From DASXUC01 sp036505015 (lineage in GTDB: Bacteria; Sysuimicrobiota; Sysuimicrobiia; Sysuimicrobiales; Kaftiobacteriaceae), in assembly GCA_036505015.1 (NCBI GenBank), contig DASXUC010000160.1, forward strand, positions 1 through 23,216: a stretch of 23,216 nucleotides of DNA, in the 5' to 3' direction. The position numbers were made by a program, and so were the translations under genes. The notes beneath the pieces are model-generated. The model did no database searches, had not been told where the DNA came from, and worked only from the letters and a program-made list of their open reading frames with translations. The number at the start of each line of letters is the position of its first letter. Within the stretch, counting starts at the first letter, position 1. Below, one piece after another: positions 7,120 to 15,231 of the stretch.

Positions 7120-9243
7120 ATGCGAGCGAAATTGCCCGATCAAGCGGGCTGGATCGAACGAGGCGGCGTGAAGTCCTACTATGAGGCGTTTGGCACCGGG
7201 GAGCCCACGATCCTCCTCGTCCCCAGTTCCCCCATCGTGCACTCCCGGCAGTGGAAAGGACAGGTGCCGTACCTCGCCCGGCACTTCCGCGTCGTCACCT
7301 TCGATGGGAGAGGGAACGGCCGCTCCGACCGGCCGGACGACGCCGAGGCGTACGGCGACGATGAGATCATCGCCGACACGCTGCGGGTGATGGACGAGAC
7401 TGAGACAGAGAAGGCGATCATCGTCGTCCTCTGCCACGCCTGGTGGGTTCTCTCGCTGGCCGCCTCCTATCCGGAGCGGGTGCTCGGGCTGATCGCGATC
7501 GCTCCTTCCGTCAACCTGGCGCCCATCCATCCCAACCGGGCACAGTACGTGCAGACGTTCGACGAACCCCAAGACAACTACGAGGGATGGGCGAGGACCA
7601 ACCGGCACTACTGGCTGCAGGACTGGCGCGGCTACGTCACATTCTTCTTCGACAAGATGCTTCCCGAACCGCACTCGACCAAGCAGCTCGAGGACATCGT
7701 GGATTGGTGTCTCCTGACCACGCCGCAGACGATGCTGCTCAACCGCGACGCGCCGCGTTACCCAAAGACACGGGAAGAGGCGGAAGAGGTCTGCCGCAAG
7801 GTCCGCTGCCCGGTGCTGGTCGCCCACGGAGACCTCGACCAGTGTCAGCTGCCGGCCCGCGGTGAGGCCGTGGCGCGGCTCACCGGCGGACAGTTCGTCA
7901 GTCTCCGGGGCGCCGGACACATGACTCCCGGCCGGGATCCCGTCAAGGTGAACACGCTGATCAAAGACTTCGCCGATACCCTGAAGGCGCCGGCGCCGCG
8001 GCCGATCGTCTGGGAGCGCGCGCTCACCCGCCCGCGACGGGTCCTGTTCATCTCCTCGTCCATCGGCCTCGGGCACATCCAGCGCGACATCGCGGTGGCG
8101 CGGGAGCTGCGGGCGCTGGTCCCGGACCTCGAGATCCACTGGTGGGCCCAGCACCCGGCGACGGAAGTCCTCACCGCGGCGGGCGAGACCATCCATCCGC
8201 AGAATCACCTCCAGGCGCTGGAATCTGCGCACTGGGAGGAAGAAGCCTCCCACCACGAGCTGCACGCGTTCTACGCGTTCCGGCGGATGGATGAAATCTT
8301 TGCCGCGAACTTCATGCTCTTCCACGACATCACCCGCGAAACGCCGTACGACATCTGGATCGGCGATGAGTCGTGGGAAGTGGATTACTTTCTGCACGAG
8401 AATCCCGAGCTCAAATGCGCGCCGTACGTGTTCATGACCGACGTGATCGGGTTCCTCCCGGTCGATCCGATCGGTGACCCCCGCGAGACGATGCTGACCG
8501 CGGACTACAACGCGGAGATGATCGAGCAGCGTGCCCGCTACCCTCATTTGCGCGACCTCTCACTGTATGTCGGCGAGTTCGACGAACTGCCCGATGAGGC
8601 ATTCGGCCCCGAGTTGCCCAACATCCGGGACTGGGCAAGACGGTGGTTCGAACCGATCGGCTACGTCGTGCCGTTTGATCCGCTGCAATATCGCGATCCG
8701 ACGGCGCTGCGGACGCGTCTGGGGTACGGCACCGGCTACCCGCTGCTCTTCGCCGCCGTCGGCGGCACGGGCGTGGGACGTGAATTGCTGGAACAGGTCG
8801 CCGATGGCTTCGCACAGTTTCGGGAGCGACAACCGGCGGCACGCATGGTGATGGTCACCGGGCCGCGCATCGATCCCGGTGGTATCCCGGACGTTCCCGG
8901 GCTAGAGAAGCGCGCGTACGTCCACAACCTGTTCGAGCATCTGGCCTGTGCCGATGCCGCCATTGCCCAGGGGGGACTCAGTACCACGATGGAGCTCGTC
9001 GCCACCCGGCGGCCGTTCGCCTATGTCCCGCTGCGCAAACACTGGGAACAGCAGCACTACGTGGACTACCGGCTGCGGCACTACAATGCGGGGATCAGAC
9101 TGGACTTCCGTCAGATCACGCCGGCCGTCCTAGCGGCGATGTTCCAGCAGCTGCTGGCCTCGCCCGTCTCCTATCGGGAGGTGCCCCGGGACAGCGCCCG
9201 CAGGGCGGCCACCCGGATCGCATCGCTGCTCCTGCCGCGATAG
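7120..9243 (+). CDS. Alpha/beta hydrolase fused to a glycosyltransferase
   Basis: This 707-residue two-domain protein has residues 1 to about 285 as a paralogue of the hydrolase at 5588, sharing ERGGVKSYYEAFGTG, VVTFDGRGNGRSDRP and PEPHSTKQLED. The nucleophile elbow reads VLCHA instead of GFSAG, so Cys105 sits where Ser105 is; the acid (D238 or D240) and His267 are kept. After a short Pro/Ala linker, residues about 305-707 form a GT-B glycosyltransferase resembling GT1/GT28 enzymes: ISSSIGLGHIQRD at the N-terminal nucleotide fold and AQGGLSTTMEL plus RRPFAYVPLRKHWEQQ at the sugar-nucleotide end. I recall similar fusions in actinobacteria, but none with a known product. GGAGG (7109-7113) supports the ATG. 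Third gene of a tight operon; the context suggests cytoplasmic assembly or remodelling of a glycolipid or glycoside. Confidence 0.9.
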   Translation: MRAKLPDQAGWIERGGVKSYYEAFGTGEPTILLVPSSPIVHSRQWKGQVPYLARHFRVVTFDGRGNGRSDRPDDAEAYGDDEIIADTLRVMDETETEKAIIVVLCHAWWVLSLAASYPERVLGLIAIAPSVNLAPIHPNRAQYVQTFDEPQDNYEGWARTNRHYWLQDWRGYVTFFFDKMLPEPHSTKQLEDIVDWCLLTTPQTMLLNRDAPRYPKTREEAEEVCRKVRCPVLVAHGDLDQCQLPARGEAVARLTGGQFVSLRGAGHMTPGRDPVKVNTLIKDFADTLKAPAPRPIVWERALTRPRRVLFISSSIGLGHIQRDIAVARELRALVPDLEIHWWAQHPATEVLTAAGETIHPQNHLQALESAHWEEEASHHELHAFYAFRRMDEIFAANFMLFHDITRETPYDIWIGDESWEVDYFLHENPELKCAPYVFMTDVIGFLPVDPIGDPRETMLTADYNAEMIEQRARYPHLRDLSLYVGEFDELPDEAFGPELPNIRDWARRWFEPIGYVVPFDPLQYRDPTALRTRLGYGTGYPLLFAAVGGTGVGRELLEQVADGFAQFRERQPAARMVMVTGPRIDPGGIPDVPGLEKRAYVHNLFEHLACADAAIAQGGLSTTMELVATRRPFAYVPLRKHWEQQHYVDYRLRHYNAGIRLDFRQITPAVLAAMFQQLLASPVSYREVPRDSARRAATRIASLLLPR

Positions 9244-9369
9244 GCACCCCAGGCGACCCCGCAGGAAACAGGGAATTTGGCTTTCCGCACCGTAGTCCTT
9301 CCGCACACGGGAGGCAGGGGGGGTGTTCCATTGCATGCTCACGAGACCGATTCTTCCAGGAGGCACACC

Positions 9370-10476
9370 ATGACGTTGAACTGGGTACGATTGTGCGCGT
9401 TTGCCACGCTGGTGATCCTATCGCTTGTCTCGGTCGCGGCCGGGCAGACCGGGCTGGACCGGCTCATTGCCGCCGCCAAGCAGGACGGCCAGCTCACCGT
9501 GATCGCGCTGCCGCATGACTGGTGCGGCTACGGCGACGTCATCAACGGGTTCAAAGCGAAGTATGGCTTGAGGGTCAATGAGCTCAATCCGGATGCCGGC
9601 TCGGGTGATGAAATCGAGGCGATCAGGGCCAACAGGGGCAACCTGGGACCGCAGGCGCCCGATGTGGTCGACGTCGGCCTGTCGTTCGGCCCGGCGGCGC
9701 AGAAGGAAGGGTTGCTGCAGCCGTACAGGGTCTCCACATGGAACACGATCCCGAACGACGCGAAGGACCCGACGGGCTTCTGGTACGGCGATTACTATGG
9801 CGTCCTGGCGTTCGAGATCAACGCGGACATCGTCAAAACACTGCCGCGCGACTGGGCAGACTTGCTCAAGCCGGAATACAAGAACGCGGTCGCCCTCGCC
9901 GGGGATCCGCGCGTGTCGAACCAGGCGATTCAGGGCGTGTTCGCGGCGGGCCTGTCGATGGCCAAGGGAAACGTGAACGCGGCCGGCGATGAAGGCCTGA
10001 AGTTCTTCGCCGACCTGAACAAGCGCGGCAACTTTGTGCCGGTCATCGGCAAAGTGGCGTCACTCGCCCAAGGCGCTACGCCCATCATCATCCGCTGGGA
10101 CTACAACGCGCTCGCCGATCGTGACACGCTGAAGGGCAATCCCAAAGTCGAGGTCGTTGTCCCGGCGACCGGTGTCGTGGCCGGCGTCTACGTCCAGGCG
10201 ATCAGCGGATATGCGCCGCACCCAAACGCGGCGAAGCTGTGGATGGAGTACCTGTACTCAGACGAGGGGCAGCTGCTCTGGCTGAAGGGCTACTGCCACC
10301 CGATCCGCTTTGCAGACCTGGTCAAGAACGGCAAGGTGCCGCCGGATTTGCTGGCCAAGCTTCCGCCCGCGGCGGCGTACAACAAGGCGGTCTTCCCGAC
10401 GCTCGAGCAGCAGGCCCGCTATTCGCAGATCATCACCAAGCAGTGGGACGCTGTCGTCGGGGCGAACGTGAAGTAG
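9370..10476 (+). CDS. ABC transporter solute-binding protein
   Basis: This 368-residue family 1-type binding protein has a signal peptide (about 1-29: MTLNWVRLC, a hydrophobic core, then SVAAGQ). The mature part begins LDRLIAAAKQDGQLTVIALP and continues with DVVDVGLSFGP, FWYGDYYGVLAFEIN and WMEYLYSDEGQLLWLKGYCHP, the pattern seen in PotD/FbpA-like proteins for polyamines, iron(III), phosphonates and related solutes. It would capture the substrate outside the membrane and pass it to the two permeases downstream. There is no lipobox, so it is probably periplasmic or released. The ATG is set by AGGAGG (9358-9363), 6 nt upstream; a longer in-frame start at 9277 would bury the signal peptide. It is the first gene of the long operon and is followed by a strong hairpin. 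Ligand unknown. Confidence 0.92.
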   Translation: MTLNWVRLCAFATLVILSLVSVAAGQTGLDRLIAAAKQDGQLTVIALPHDWCGYGDVINGFKAKYGLRVNELNPDAGSGDEIEAIRANRGNLGPQAPDVVDVGLSFGPAAQKEGLLQPYRVSTWNTIPNDAKDPTGFWYGDYYGVLAFEINADIVKTLPRDWADLLKPEYKNAVALAGDPRVSNQAIQGVFAAGLSMAKGNVNAAGDEGLKFFADLNKRGNFVPVIGKVASLAQGATPIIIRWDYNALADRDTLKGNPKVEVVVPATGVVAGVYVQAISGYAPHPNAAKLWMEYLYSDEGQLLWLKGYCHPIRFADLVKNGKVPPDLLAKLPPAAAYNKAVFPTLEQQARYSQIITKQWDAVVGANVK

Positions 10477-10498
10477 ACGATCCCGTCTTCCGCCTGCC

Positions 10499-10531
10499 CA
10501 CCCCTCCCCCGGGCGATCCGGGGGAGGGGTG
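10499..10531 (+). promoter_or_regulatory. Very stable intercistronic hairpin
   Basis: CACCCCTCCCCCGG (10499-10512) is a perfect inverted copy of CCGGGGGAGGGGTG (10518-10531) around a 5-nt loop: 14 pairs, nearly all G-C. It lies 23 nt after the binding-protein stop, with no T run after it. Hairpins here in ABC operons usually protect the binding-protein message and lower expression of the permeases. It also covers a possible GTG start at 10529, which argues that translation of the permease starts at 10547. Confidence 0.8.
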
Positions 10532-10546
10532 AGGCGCGGAATCATC

Positions 10547-11449
10547 GTGGCACAGGTTTCCCCGCTGACAATCAGTCCTGTCCCCGCCCGGCCATCGCGG
10601 ATCGGCCGGCTGTCATGGGCCTGGCTGGGCGTCGCCCCGTTCTTCGTCTTTGCTCTCATGTTCTTGATCCTGCCCACCGGTCTCCTCATTGTCGGGGGCT
10701 TCCAGGATGCCCAGGGCCATCTGACCCTCGCCAATTTTCGGGACCTCTTCCAGCCCACCATCCGCAGCTCATATCTCATCAGCATCAAGGTCAGCGCGGC
10801 CTCGGCGATCGGCGGCGCGCTGGTCGGCTTCGCCCTCGCCTATGCCGCGATCGCCGGCCGCCTGCCGAGGTGGGTGCGCCCCACACTGATGACCTTCTCC
10901 GGCGTGGCCTCGAACTTTGCCGGGGTGCCGCTCGCCTTCGCCTTCCTCGCCACGCTGGGACGGACGGGCCTCGCGACGGCCCTGCTCATGGAAGTCTTCG
11001 GTCTCGACATCTACGGCGCGGGGTTCAACCTCTTGAGTTTCGCCGGCCTGACGCTGACGTACATGTACTTCCAGATCCCGCTGATGGTGCTGATCATGGC
11101 GCCGGCGATCGACGGGCTGAAACGGGAATGGCGCGAGGCGTCGGCGAATCTCGGGGCCAGGACGTGGGAGTACTGGCGCTACATCGCGCTGCCCATCCTG
11201 TGGCCGCCGCTGCTCGGCGCAGCGCTGCTCCTGTTCGCGAATGCCTTTGGCGCCGTCGCCACAGCCTACGCTCTGACCGGCAGCTCGCTGAACATCGTCA
11301 CGCTCGTGCTCTACGCGCAGATCCGTGGTGATGTACTGCACAATCCGAACCTCGGCTACGCCCTGGCATTGGGCATGATTCTCATCACGGGACTGTCGAA
11401 CGCGGCGTATATCTGGCTGCGTGGACGCAGCGAGCGGTGGCTGCGGTGA
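10547..11449 (+). CDS. ABC transporter permease, first subunit
   Basis: This is a 300-residue inner-membrane permease of the PotB/FbpB type with about six predicted membrane spans, the first being APFFVFALMFLILPTGLLIV. The cytoplasmic EAA-type loop that docks on the ATPase is EASANLGARTWEYWRYIALP. GTG at 10547 is preferred; an in-frame GTG at 10529 would lie inside the hairpin at 10499-10531 with its ribosome binding site base-paired. Even so, the site before 10547 (GCGGA) is weak, which fits lower expression than the binding protein. Its TGA overlaps the likely GTG of the second permease. The pair would form the channel for the solute captured by the upstream protein. Confidence 0.88.
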   Translation: MAQVSPLTISPVPARPSRIGRLSWAWLGVAPFFVFALMFLILPTGLLIVGGFQDAQGHLTLANFRDLFQPTIRSSYLISIKVSAASAIGGALVGFALAYAAIAGRLPRWVRPTLMTFSGVASNFAGVPLAFAFLATLGRTGLATALLMEVFGLDIYGAGFNLLSFAGLTLTYMYFQIPLMVLIMAPAIDGLKREWREASANLGARTWEYWRYIALPILWPPLLGAALLLFANAFGAVATAYALTGSSLNIVTLVLYAQIRGDVLHNPNLGYALALGMILITGLSNAAYIWLRGRSERWLR

Positions 11450-12237
11450 GAGGCGCCCGGCTCGGTGCGTGGCTCCCCATCGCCATCGGCGCGCTGTATT
11501 TCCTGATCCCGCTACTCGGCACGTTCGAATTCTCGCTCCGCTACCTGCGCGGCGTGTACAGCTTCGAAGCGTACCGGATCGTGCTGGCCGATCCCCGATT
11601 CGCCGCCACGCTGGCCTATTCGGCCGCCCTCGCGGTGGCCACGATCGTCGTGGGGGTCATCCTCGTGGTACCGACCGCATACTGGATCCAGCTGCGCTTA
11701 CCCGGGCTGCGGCCCGTGGTGGAGTTCATCACACTGCTGCCGCTGGTGATCCCCGCCATCGTGATCGTGTTCGGATATCTGCGCCTCTACAACAGTTCGT
11801 CGCTCATCCCGCTGACGGCCACCGAGCGGACGACGGACCTGCTGCTGATGTTCAGCTACGTCACTTTGGCGCTGCCGTACATGTACCGGTCGGTCGACAA
11901 CGGGCTGCGCGCCATTGACGTGCGCACGCTGACGGAGGCCGCGCAGAGCCTGGGTGCCGGGTGGTCGATGATCCTGCCCCGCGTCATCCTGCCGAACGTG
12001 CGGGTGGCCGTGTTGAGCGGGGCATTCCTGACGTTCGCCATCGTCATCGGCGAGTTCACGATGGCGAGCCTGCTGGACCGCCCCGCGTTCGGCCCGTACC
12101 TGCAAAATGTCGGCGCGAACCGCGCCTACGAACCGGCGGCGCTGGCAATCATCAGCTTTGCCCTGACGTGGGCATCGATGGGCCTGATTCAGGTGTTCGG
12201 ACGGGGCACGGCCGAGCAGGTGCGGGGAGCCCCCTAG
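11446..12237 (+). CDS. ABC transporter permease, second subunit
   Basis: This is a 263-residue PotC/FbpB-type permease with about six membrane spans (for example IAIGALYFLIPLLG and VVEFITLLPLVIPAIVIVFG). The EAA loop TEAAQSLGAGWSMILPRVILP is closer to consensus than that of its partner. GTG at 11446 overlaps the preceding TGA as GTGA, the usual sign of coupled translation; an in-frame GTG 9 nt earlier (11437) is the alternative. It pairs with the first permease and the ATPase to make the membrane complex. The ATPase gene begins one base after this stop. Confidence 0.87.
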   Translation: MRGARLGAWLPIAIGALYFLIPLLGTFEFSLRYLRGVYSFEAYRIVLADPRFAATLAYSAALAVATIVVGVILVVPTAYWIQLRLPGLRPVVEFITLLPLVIPAIVIVFGYLRLYNSSSLIPLTATERTTDLLLMFSYVTLALPYMYRSVDNGLRAIDVRTLTEAAQSLGAGWSMILPRVILPNVRVAVLSGAFLTFAIVIGEFTMASLLDRPAFGPYLQNVGANRAYEPAALAIISFALTWASMGLIQVFGRGTAEQVRGAP

Positions 12238-12238
12238 C

Positions 12239-13309
12239 ATGGCCTTTCTCGAGATCGTCGACCTGGAGAAGAAATTCGCGCAGACCTCAGCGGTGGACCG
12301 CGTGCAGCTGGAGGTGACGCGCGGGGAATTCGTGTCCCTGCTGGGCCCCAGCGGCTGCGGGAAGACGACGACGCTGCGCATGATCGCGGGCTTCGAACTG
12401 CCGTCGGCAGGCGCCATCCGCCTCGACGGGGTGGACATCACGCGGACACCGCCGAACCGCCGCAACGTCGGGATGGTGTTCCAGTCCTACGCGCTGTTCC
12501 CGAACATGACGGTCGCCGAGAACGTGGGGTTCGGGTTGAAGGTGGCGAAGAAACCCGCGGCCGAGATCAAGCACCGCGTGGACGACATGCTCAACCTCAT
12601 CAAGCTCCCGGCGCTCGGCAACCGCTACCCCTACCAGTTGTCCGGCGGCCAGCAGCAGCGGGTGGCCCTGGCCCGCGCCCTGGCTATTCAGCCCGCAGTG
12701 CTCCTCCTCGACGAGCCGCTCTCGGCGCTGGATGCGAAGATTCGGGTCGTCCTGCGCAACGAGATCCGCTCCATCCAGCGGACGCTGGGCATCACGACCA
12801 TCTACGTCACGCACGACCAGGAGGAGGCGCTCTCACTCTCGGACCGGGTCGTCGTGATGAACGAGGGACGGGTGGAACAGATCGGCACGCCGTTTCAGAT
12901 CTATAATTTCCCGCAGACAGCCTTTGTCGCCTCGTTCGTCGGCACCCTGAACATCCTCCGGGGCCGCGTGGCCGACCCGGCAGGCGGCAAGATCGTGATC
13001 GATGGTCAGGAGATTACCGCGTTGCATGGGCTGCCGCACGCGCGGGCGGGCGACTTGTGCACCGTGGCGCTGCGCCCCGAAATCGTCTCCCTCGGCGACG
13101 CCGCTGAGGACGGGAACCGCATGCGCGGGACGGTCGAGGACGTGAACTTCCTGGGCTCGATCGTGCGGATCCGCGTCCGCTTCACGGACAACGCGATCTC
13201 GCTGGACATCTTCAACAACCCCAGGCTCACCCCGCCGCAGCCGGGGCAGCCGTGCACGGTGAGCTTCCTGCGCGAAGCCGTGATCGCGCTGGAAGTGTCG
13301 TCTTCATGA
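12239..13309 (+). CDS. ABC transporter ATPase (PotA/FbpC-like)
   Basis: This 356-residue cytoplasmic ATPase powers the importer. The motifs are complete: Walker A GPSGCGKTT (36-44), Q-loop Q82 in MVFQSY, signature LSGGQQQRVALARA (from 134), Walker B LLLDEP (155-160, D158 and E159) and switch His192 in VTHDQEEAL. Residues after about 240 form a TOBE-type regulatory domain (LNILRGRV, then TVALRPEIVSL), typical of the polyamine/iron/maltose ATPase subfamily. GGGGAG (12224-12229) lies 9 nt before the ATG, and the gene starts one base after the permease stop. Its own TGA overlaps the ATG of a 14-codon open frame leading to the first kinase. The family alone does not tell the substrate. Confidence 0.95.
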   Translation: MAFLEIVDLEKKFAQTSAVDRVQLEVTRGEFVSLLGPSGCGKTTTLRMIAGFELPSAGAIRLDGVDITRTPPNRRNVGMVFQSYALFPNMTVAENVGFGLKVAKKPAAEIKHRVDDMLNLIKLPALGNRYPYQLSGGQQQRVALARALAIQPAVLLLDEPLSALDAKIRVVLRNEIRSIQRTLGITTIYVTHDQEEALSLSDRVVVMNEGRVEQIGTPFQIYNFPQTAFVASFVGTLNILRGRVADPAGGKIVIDGQEITALHGLPHARAGDLCTVALRPEIVSLGDAAEDGNRMRGTVEDVNFLGSIVRIRVRFTDNAISLDIFNNPRLTPPQPGQPCTVSFLREAVIALEVSSS

Positions 13310-13350
13310 AGAAGGGCGGCGGCCGCGGTCGCACCGGCGCAGGCCAGTGA
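13306..13350 (+). CDS. Possible 14-residue coupling peptide
   Basis: A short open frame bridges the ATPase and the first kinase. Its ATG overlaps the ATPase stop (ATGA at 13306-13309), and its TGA (13348-13350) overlaps the GTG start of the kinase (GTGA at 13347-13350). It would encode MKKGGGRGRTGAGQ, which is unlikely to be functional as a protein. Its likely value, if translated, is to carry ribosomes from one gene to the next, since the kinase GTG has no clear ribosome binding site. Chance is possible for so short a frame. Confidence 0.3.
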   Translation: MKKGGGRGRTGAGQ

Positions 13351-14252
13351 CAATCGAGGAGGTCGTCGCCCGGGTCCCGGCCTTTTCCGGCGCGGATGTG
13401 ACCGTGTCCGCGCTGGGCGGCGGCATCACCAACCTCAACTACAAAGTTGATGTGGGCGGAGAATCTTTTGTCGTGCGGATCCCCGGCAAGGACAGCGAAC
13501 GCCTGGGGATCGACCGCCGGCGAGAGTACGCCTGCACGGTGGCAGCCAGCCGCACCGGCGTGGCGCCGGAGGTGACGTATTTTCTCGAGGCGGAGGGCAT
13601 CCTCATCACCCGGTTCATCGCCGGCCGGCCGGTGTCGGCCGAAGAGTTGGGCCGTCCCGACGGCATCCGGCGCGTCGCCGCATCGCTACAGCGGGTGCAC
13701 GGCGGCCCGGCCTTCCCGGCCACATTCTCGGCGTTCCAGACGGTTCAGGACTACCTGGCTGTGGCGCGGGGCGCGGCGCCGCTGCCGGCCGACATCGGGT
13801 GGATGGTGGACCGCGCGGCGGCCATCGACCGTGCGCTCGGCGGCGGAGCTGTCCGCCCCTGCCACAACGATCTGCTTCAGGCGAACTTCATCGACGACGG
13901 CCGCAGCCTCCGCATCCTGGACTGGGAGTACGCGGCGATGGGCGACCCGTTCTTTGACCTGGGGAACTTTGCGGTGCACCACGGGTTCTCCGATGTCCAG
14001 GAGACCTGGCTGCTGGAGGCCTACCGGGGGCAGGCCACCGCTGCCGATCGGGCCCGGGTCAAACTGATGAAGATCCTGTCTGACCTGCGCGAAGCCATGT
14101 GGGCGATGGTGCAGGTGGCGATCTCAACGCTCGAGTACGACTTTGCAGCCTACGGACGAACGCACTTCCAACGCTATGTCACGCAGCTCCAAGATCCGCG
14201 CCTGCCAACCTGGATGAGGGAGGCGGGAGTGGAGACCAGTGCACAGCGGTGA
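13347..14252 (+). CDS. Choline-kinase-like phosphotransferase, first copy
   Basis: This 301-residue member of the choline/ethanolamine kinase-APH superfamily would use ATP to phosphorylate a hydroxyl of a small molecule. Seen motifs: the glycine-rich LGGGITNLNYKVDV, then ESFVVRIPG for the ATP-binding lobe, catalytic loop CHNDLLQANF (His173, base Asp175) and metal site LDWEYAAMGDPFFDLGNF (Asp192). The DWEYA-FDL pattern is closer to LicA/choline kinases than to antibiotic kinases. Position after an importer suggests it phosphorylates the incoming solute, which is inference. GTG at 13347 has a poor ribosome binding site and overlaps the stop of the 14-codon frame. Its end overlaps the next kinase by 14 nt. 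The closest relative in the window is that next gene. Confidence 0.88.
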   Translation: MTIEEVVARVPAFSGADVTVSALGGGITNLNYKVDVGGESFVVRIPGKDSERLGIDRRREYACTVAASRTGVAPEVTYFLEAEGILITRFIAGRPVSAEELGRPDGIRRVAASLQRVHGGPAFPATFSAFQTVQDYLAVARGAAPLPADIGWMVDRAAAIDRALGGGAVRPCHNDLLQANFIDDGRSLRILDWEYAAMGDPFFDLGNFAVHHGFSDVQETWLLEAYRGQATAADRARVKLMKILSDLREAMWAMVQVAISTLEYDFAAYGRTHFQRYVTQLQDPRLPTWMREAGVETSAQR

Positions 14253-15189
14253 TGCGATCGGGCCGCTGGGTCGCGGTGAGCCGATCACGATCCGCCAGAC
14301 GATCGAGCGCATCCCCTCCTGGGCGTCGGCGTCCTCGGCGGCGATCACTCCGCTGCCGGGCGGCATCACCAACGCCAACTACCGCGTCGACGTGGACGGG
14401 GAATCCTTCGTCGTGCGGATCCCCGCCGACAACGCCGCGATGCTGGGCATCGACCGTCACCGGGAGTATCAGTGCACCATGGCCGCTGGCCGCAGCGGGG
14501 TGGCGCCGGAGGTCGTAGCATTCCTGCCCGACGTCGGCGTCCTCGTGACGCGCTTCGTCCCCGGCCGGCACCCCACGGCCGTGGAGATGGTTACCCCCGA
14601 GATGATGGCCCGGGTGGTCGACTCCGTGCGCGCGTACCACGAGGGACCGGCATTCGAAGGAACGTTCTCTCCGTTTCGAGCCATCGAGCACTATCTGCAC
14701 ACGGCCCGCCGGCACGGGGCACCGCTGCCGCCCGATGCGGACACGCTGGTCACGCGCCTGGGGGCGATTGAGGCGGCCCTGTCCCCCGCCGGTGGGCTGA
14801 TCCGGCCCTGTCACAACGACCTCTGGGACCCGAACCTGATCGATGACGGCACGCGCATCCGCATCGTGGACTGGGAGTACGCGGGGATGGGCGACGCGTA
14901 CTTCGACCTGGCCAGCTTTGCCATTCACCACGAACTCTCCGACGCGCAGGATCGGGCGCTGCTGCGGCGGTATTTCGGGGACGTCCCCGCGATGGGCGTG
15001 GCGCGGCTGGAACTGCTCAGGGCCGCGGCGGAGTTGCGGGAAGCCATGTGGTGCATGGTCGGGATGTACGTGTCATCCATCGAATTCGACTTCATCGGCT
15101 ACGCCGCCACACATTTCGAGCGGTACCGCGGTGCGCTCGCCGACCCGCGCATGCGGGACTGGTTCGCCGGTGCGGCCGGCACCCGATGA
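14239..15189 (+). CDS. Choline-kinase-like phosphotransferase, second copy
   Basis: This 316-residue paralogue of the preceding kinase aligns along nearly its whole length: LPGGITNANYRVDVDGESF, then VVRIPADNAAMLGIDRHREY, CHNDLWDPNLI (His192, Asp194) and VDWEYAGMGDAYFDLASF (Asp211). All catalytic residues are present in both copies, so neither looks like a pseudogene. The N-terminus carries about 16 extra residues. The GTG at 14239 lies inside the end of the first kinase (14-nt overlap) with GGGAG at 14225-14229 upstream. Two adjacent active-looking copies suggest different substrates, successive steps or a heterodimer rather than recent amplification, because they have diverged considerably. 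The SDR gene follows after 42 nt. Confidence 0.88.
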   Translation: MHSGDAIGPLGRGEPITIRQTIERIPSWASASSAAITPLPGGITNANYRVDVDGESFVVRIPADNAAMLGIDRHREYQCTMAAGRSGVAPEVVAFLPDVGVLVTRFVPGRHPTAVEMVTPEMMARVVDSVRAYHEGPAFEGTFSPFRAIEHYLHTARRHGAPLPPDADTLVTRLGAIEAALSPAGGLIRPCHNDLWDPNLIDDGTRIRIVDWEYAGMGDAYFDLASFAIHHELSDAQDRALLRRYFGDVPAMGVARLELLRAAAELREAMWCMVGMYVSSIEFDFIGYAATHFERYRGALADPRMRDWFAGAAGTR

Positions 15190-15231
15190 GCAGGCGTTTC
15201 TAAAGAAATCTGAGAACGTGGAGAGTCGCCG

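Noticed and set aside
6298..8547. Very long open frame on the minus strand (749 codons)
   Set aside because: It lies opposite three well-supported plus-strand genes, has an Arg/His/Gly-rich composition without motifs, and is a codon-bias shadow of GC-rich coding DNA.
15191..15212. Short AT-rich TTTCTAAAGAAA palindrome between kinase and SDR genes
   Set aside because: Arms of only 5 nt; too short to call a terminator or operator.
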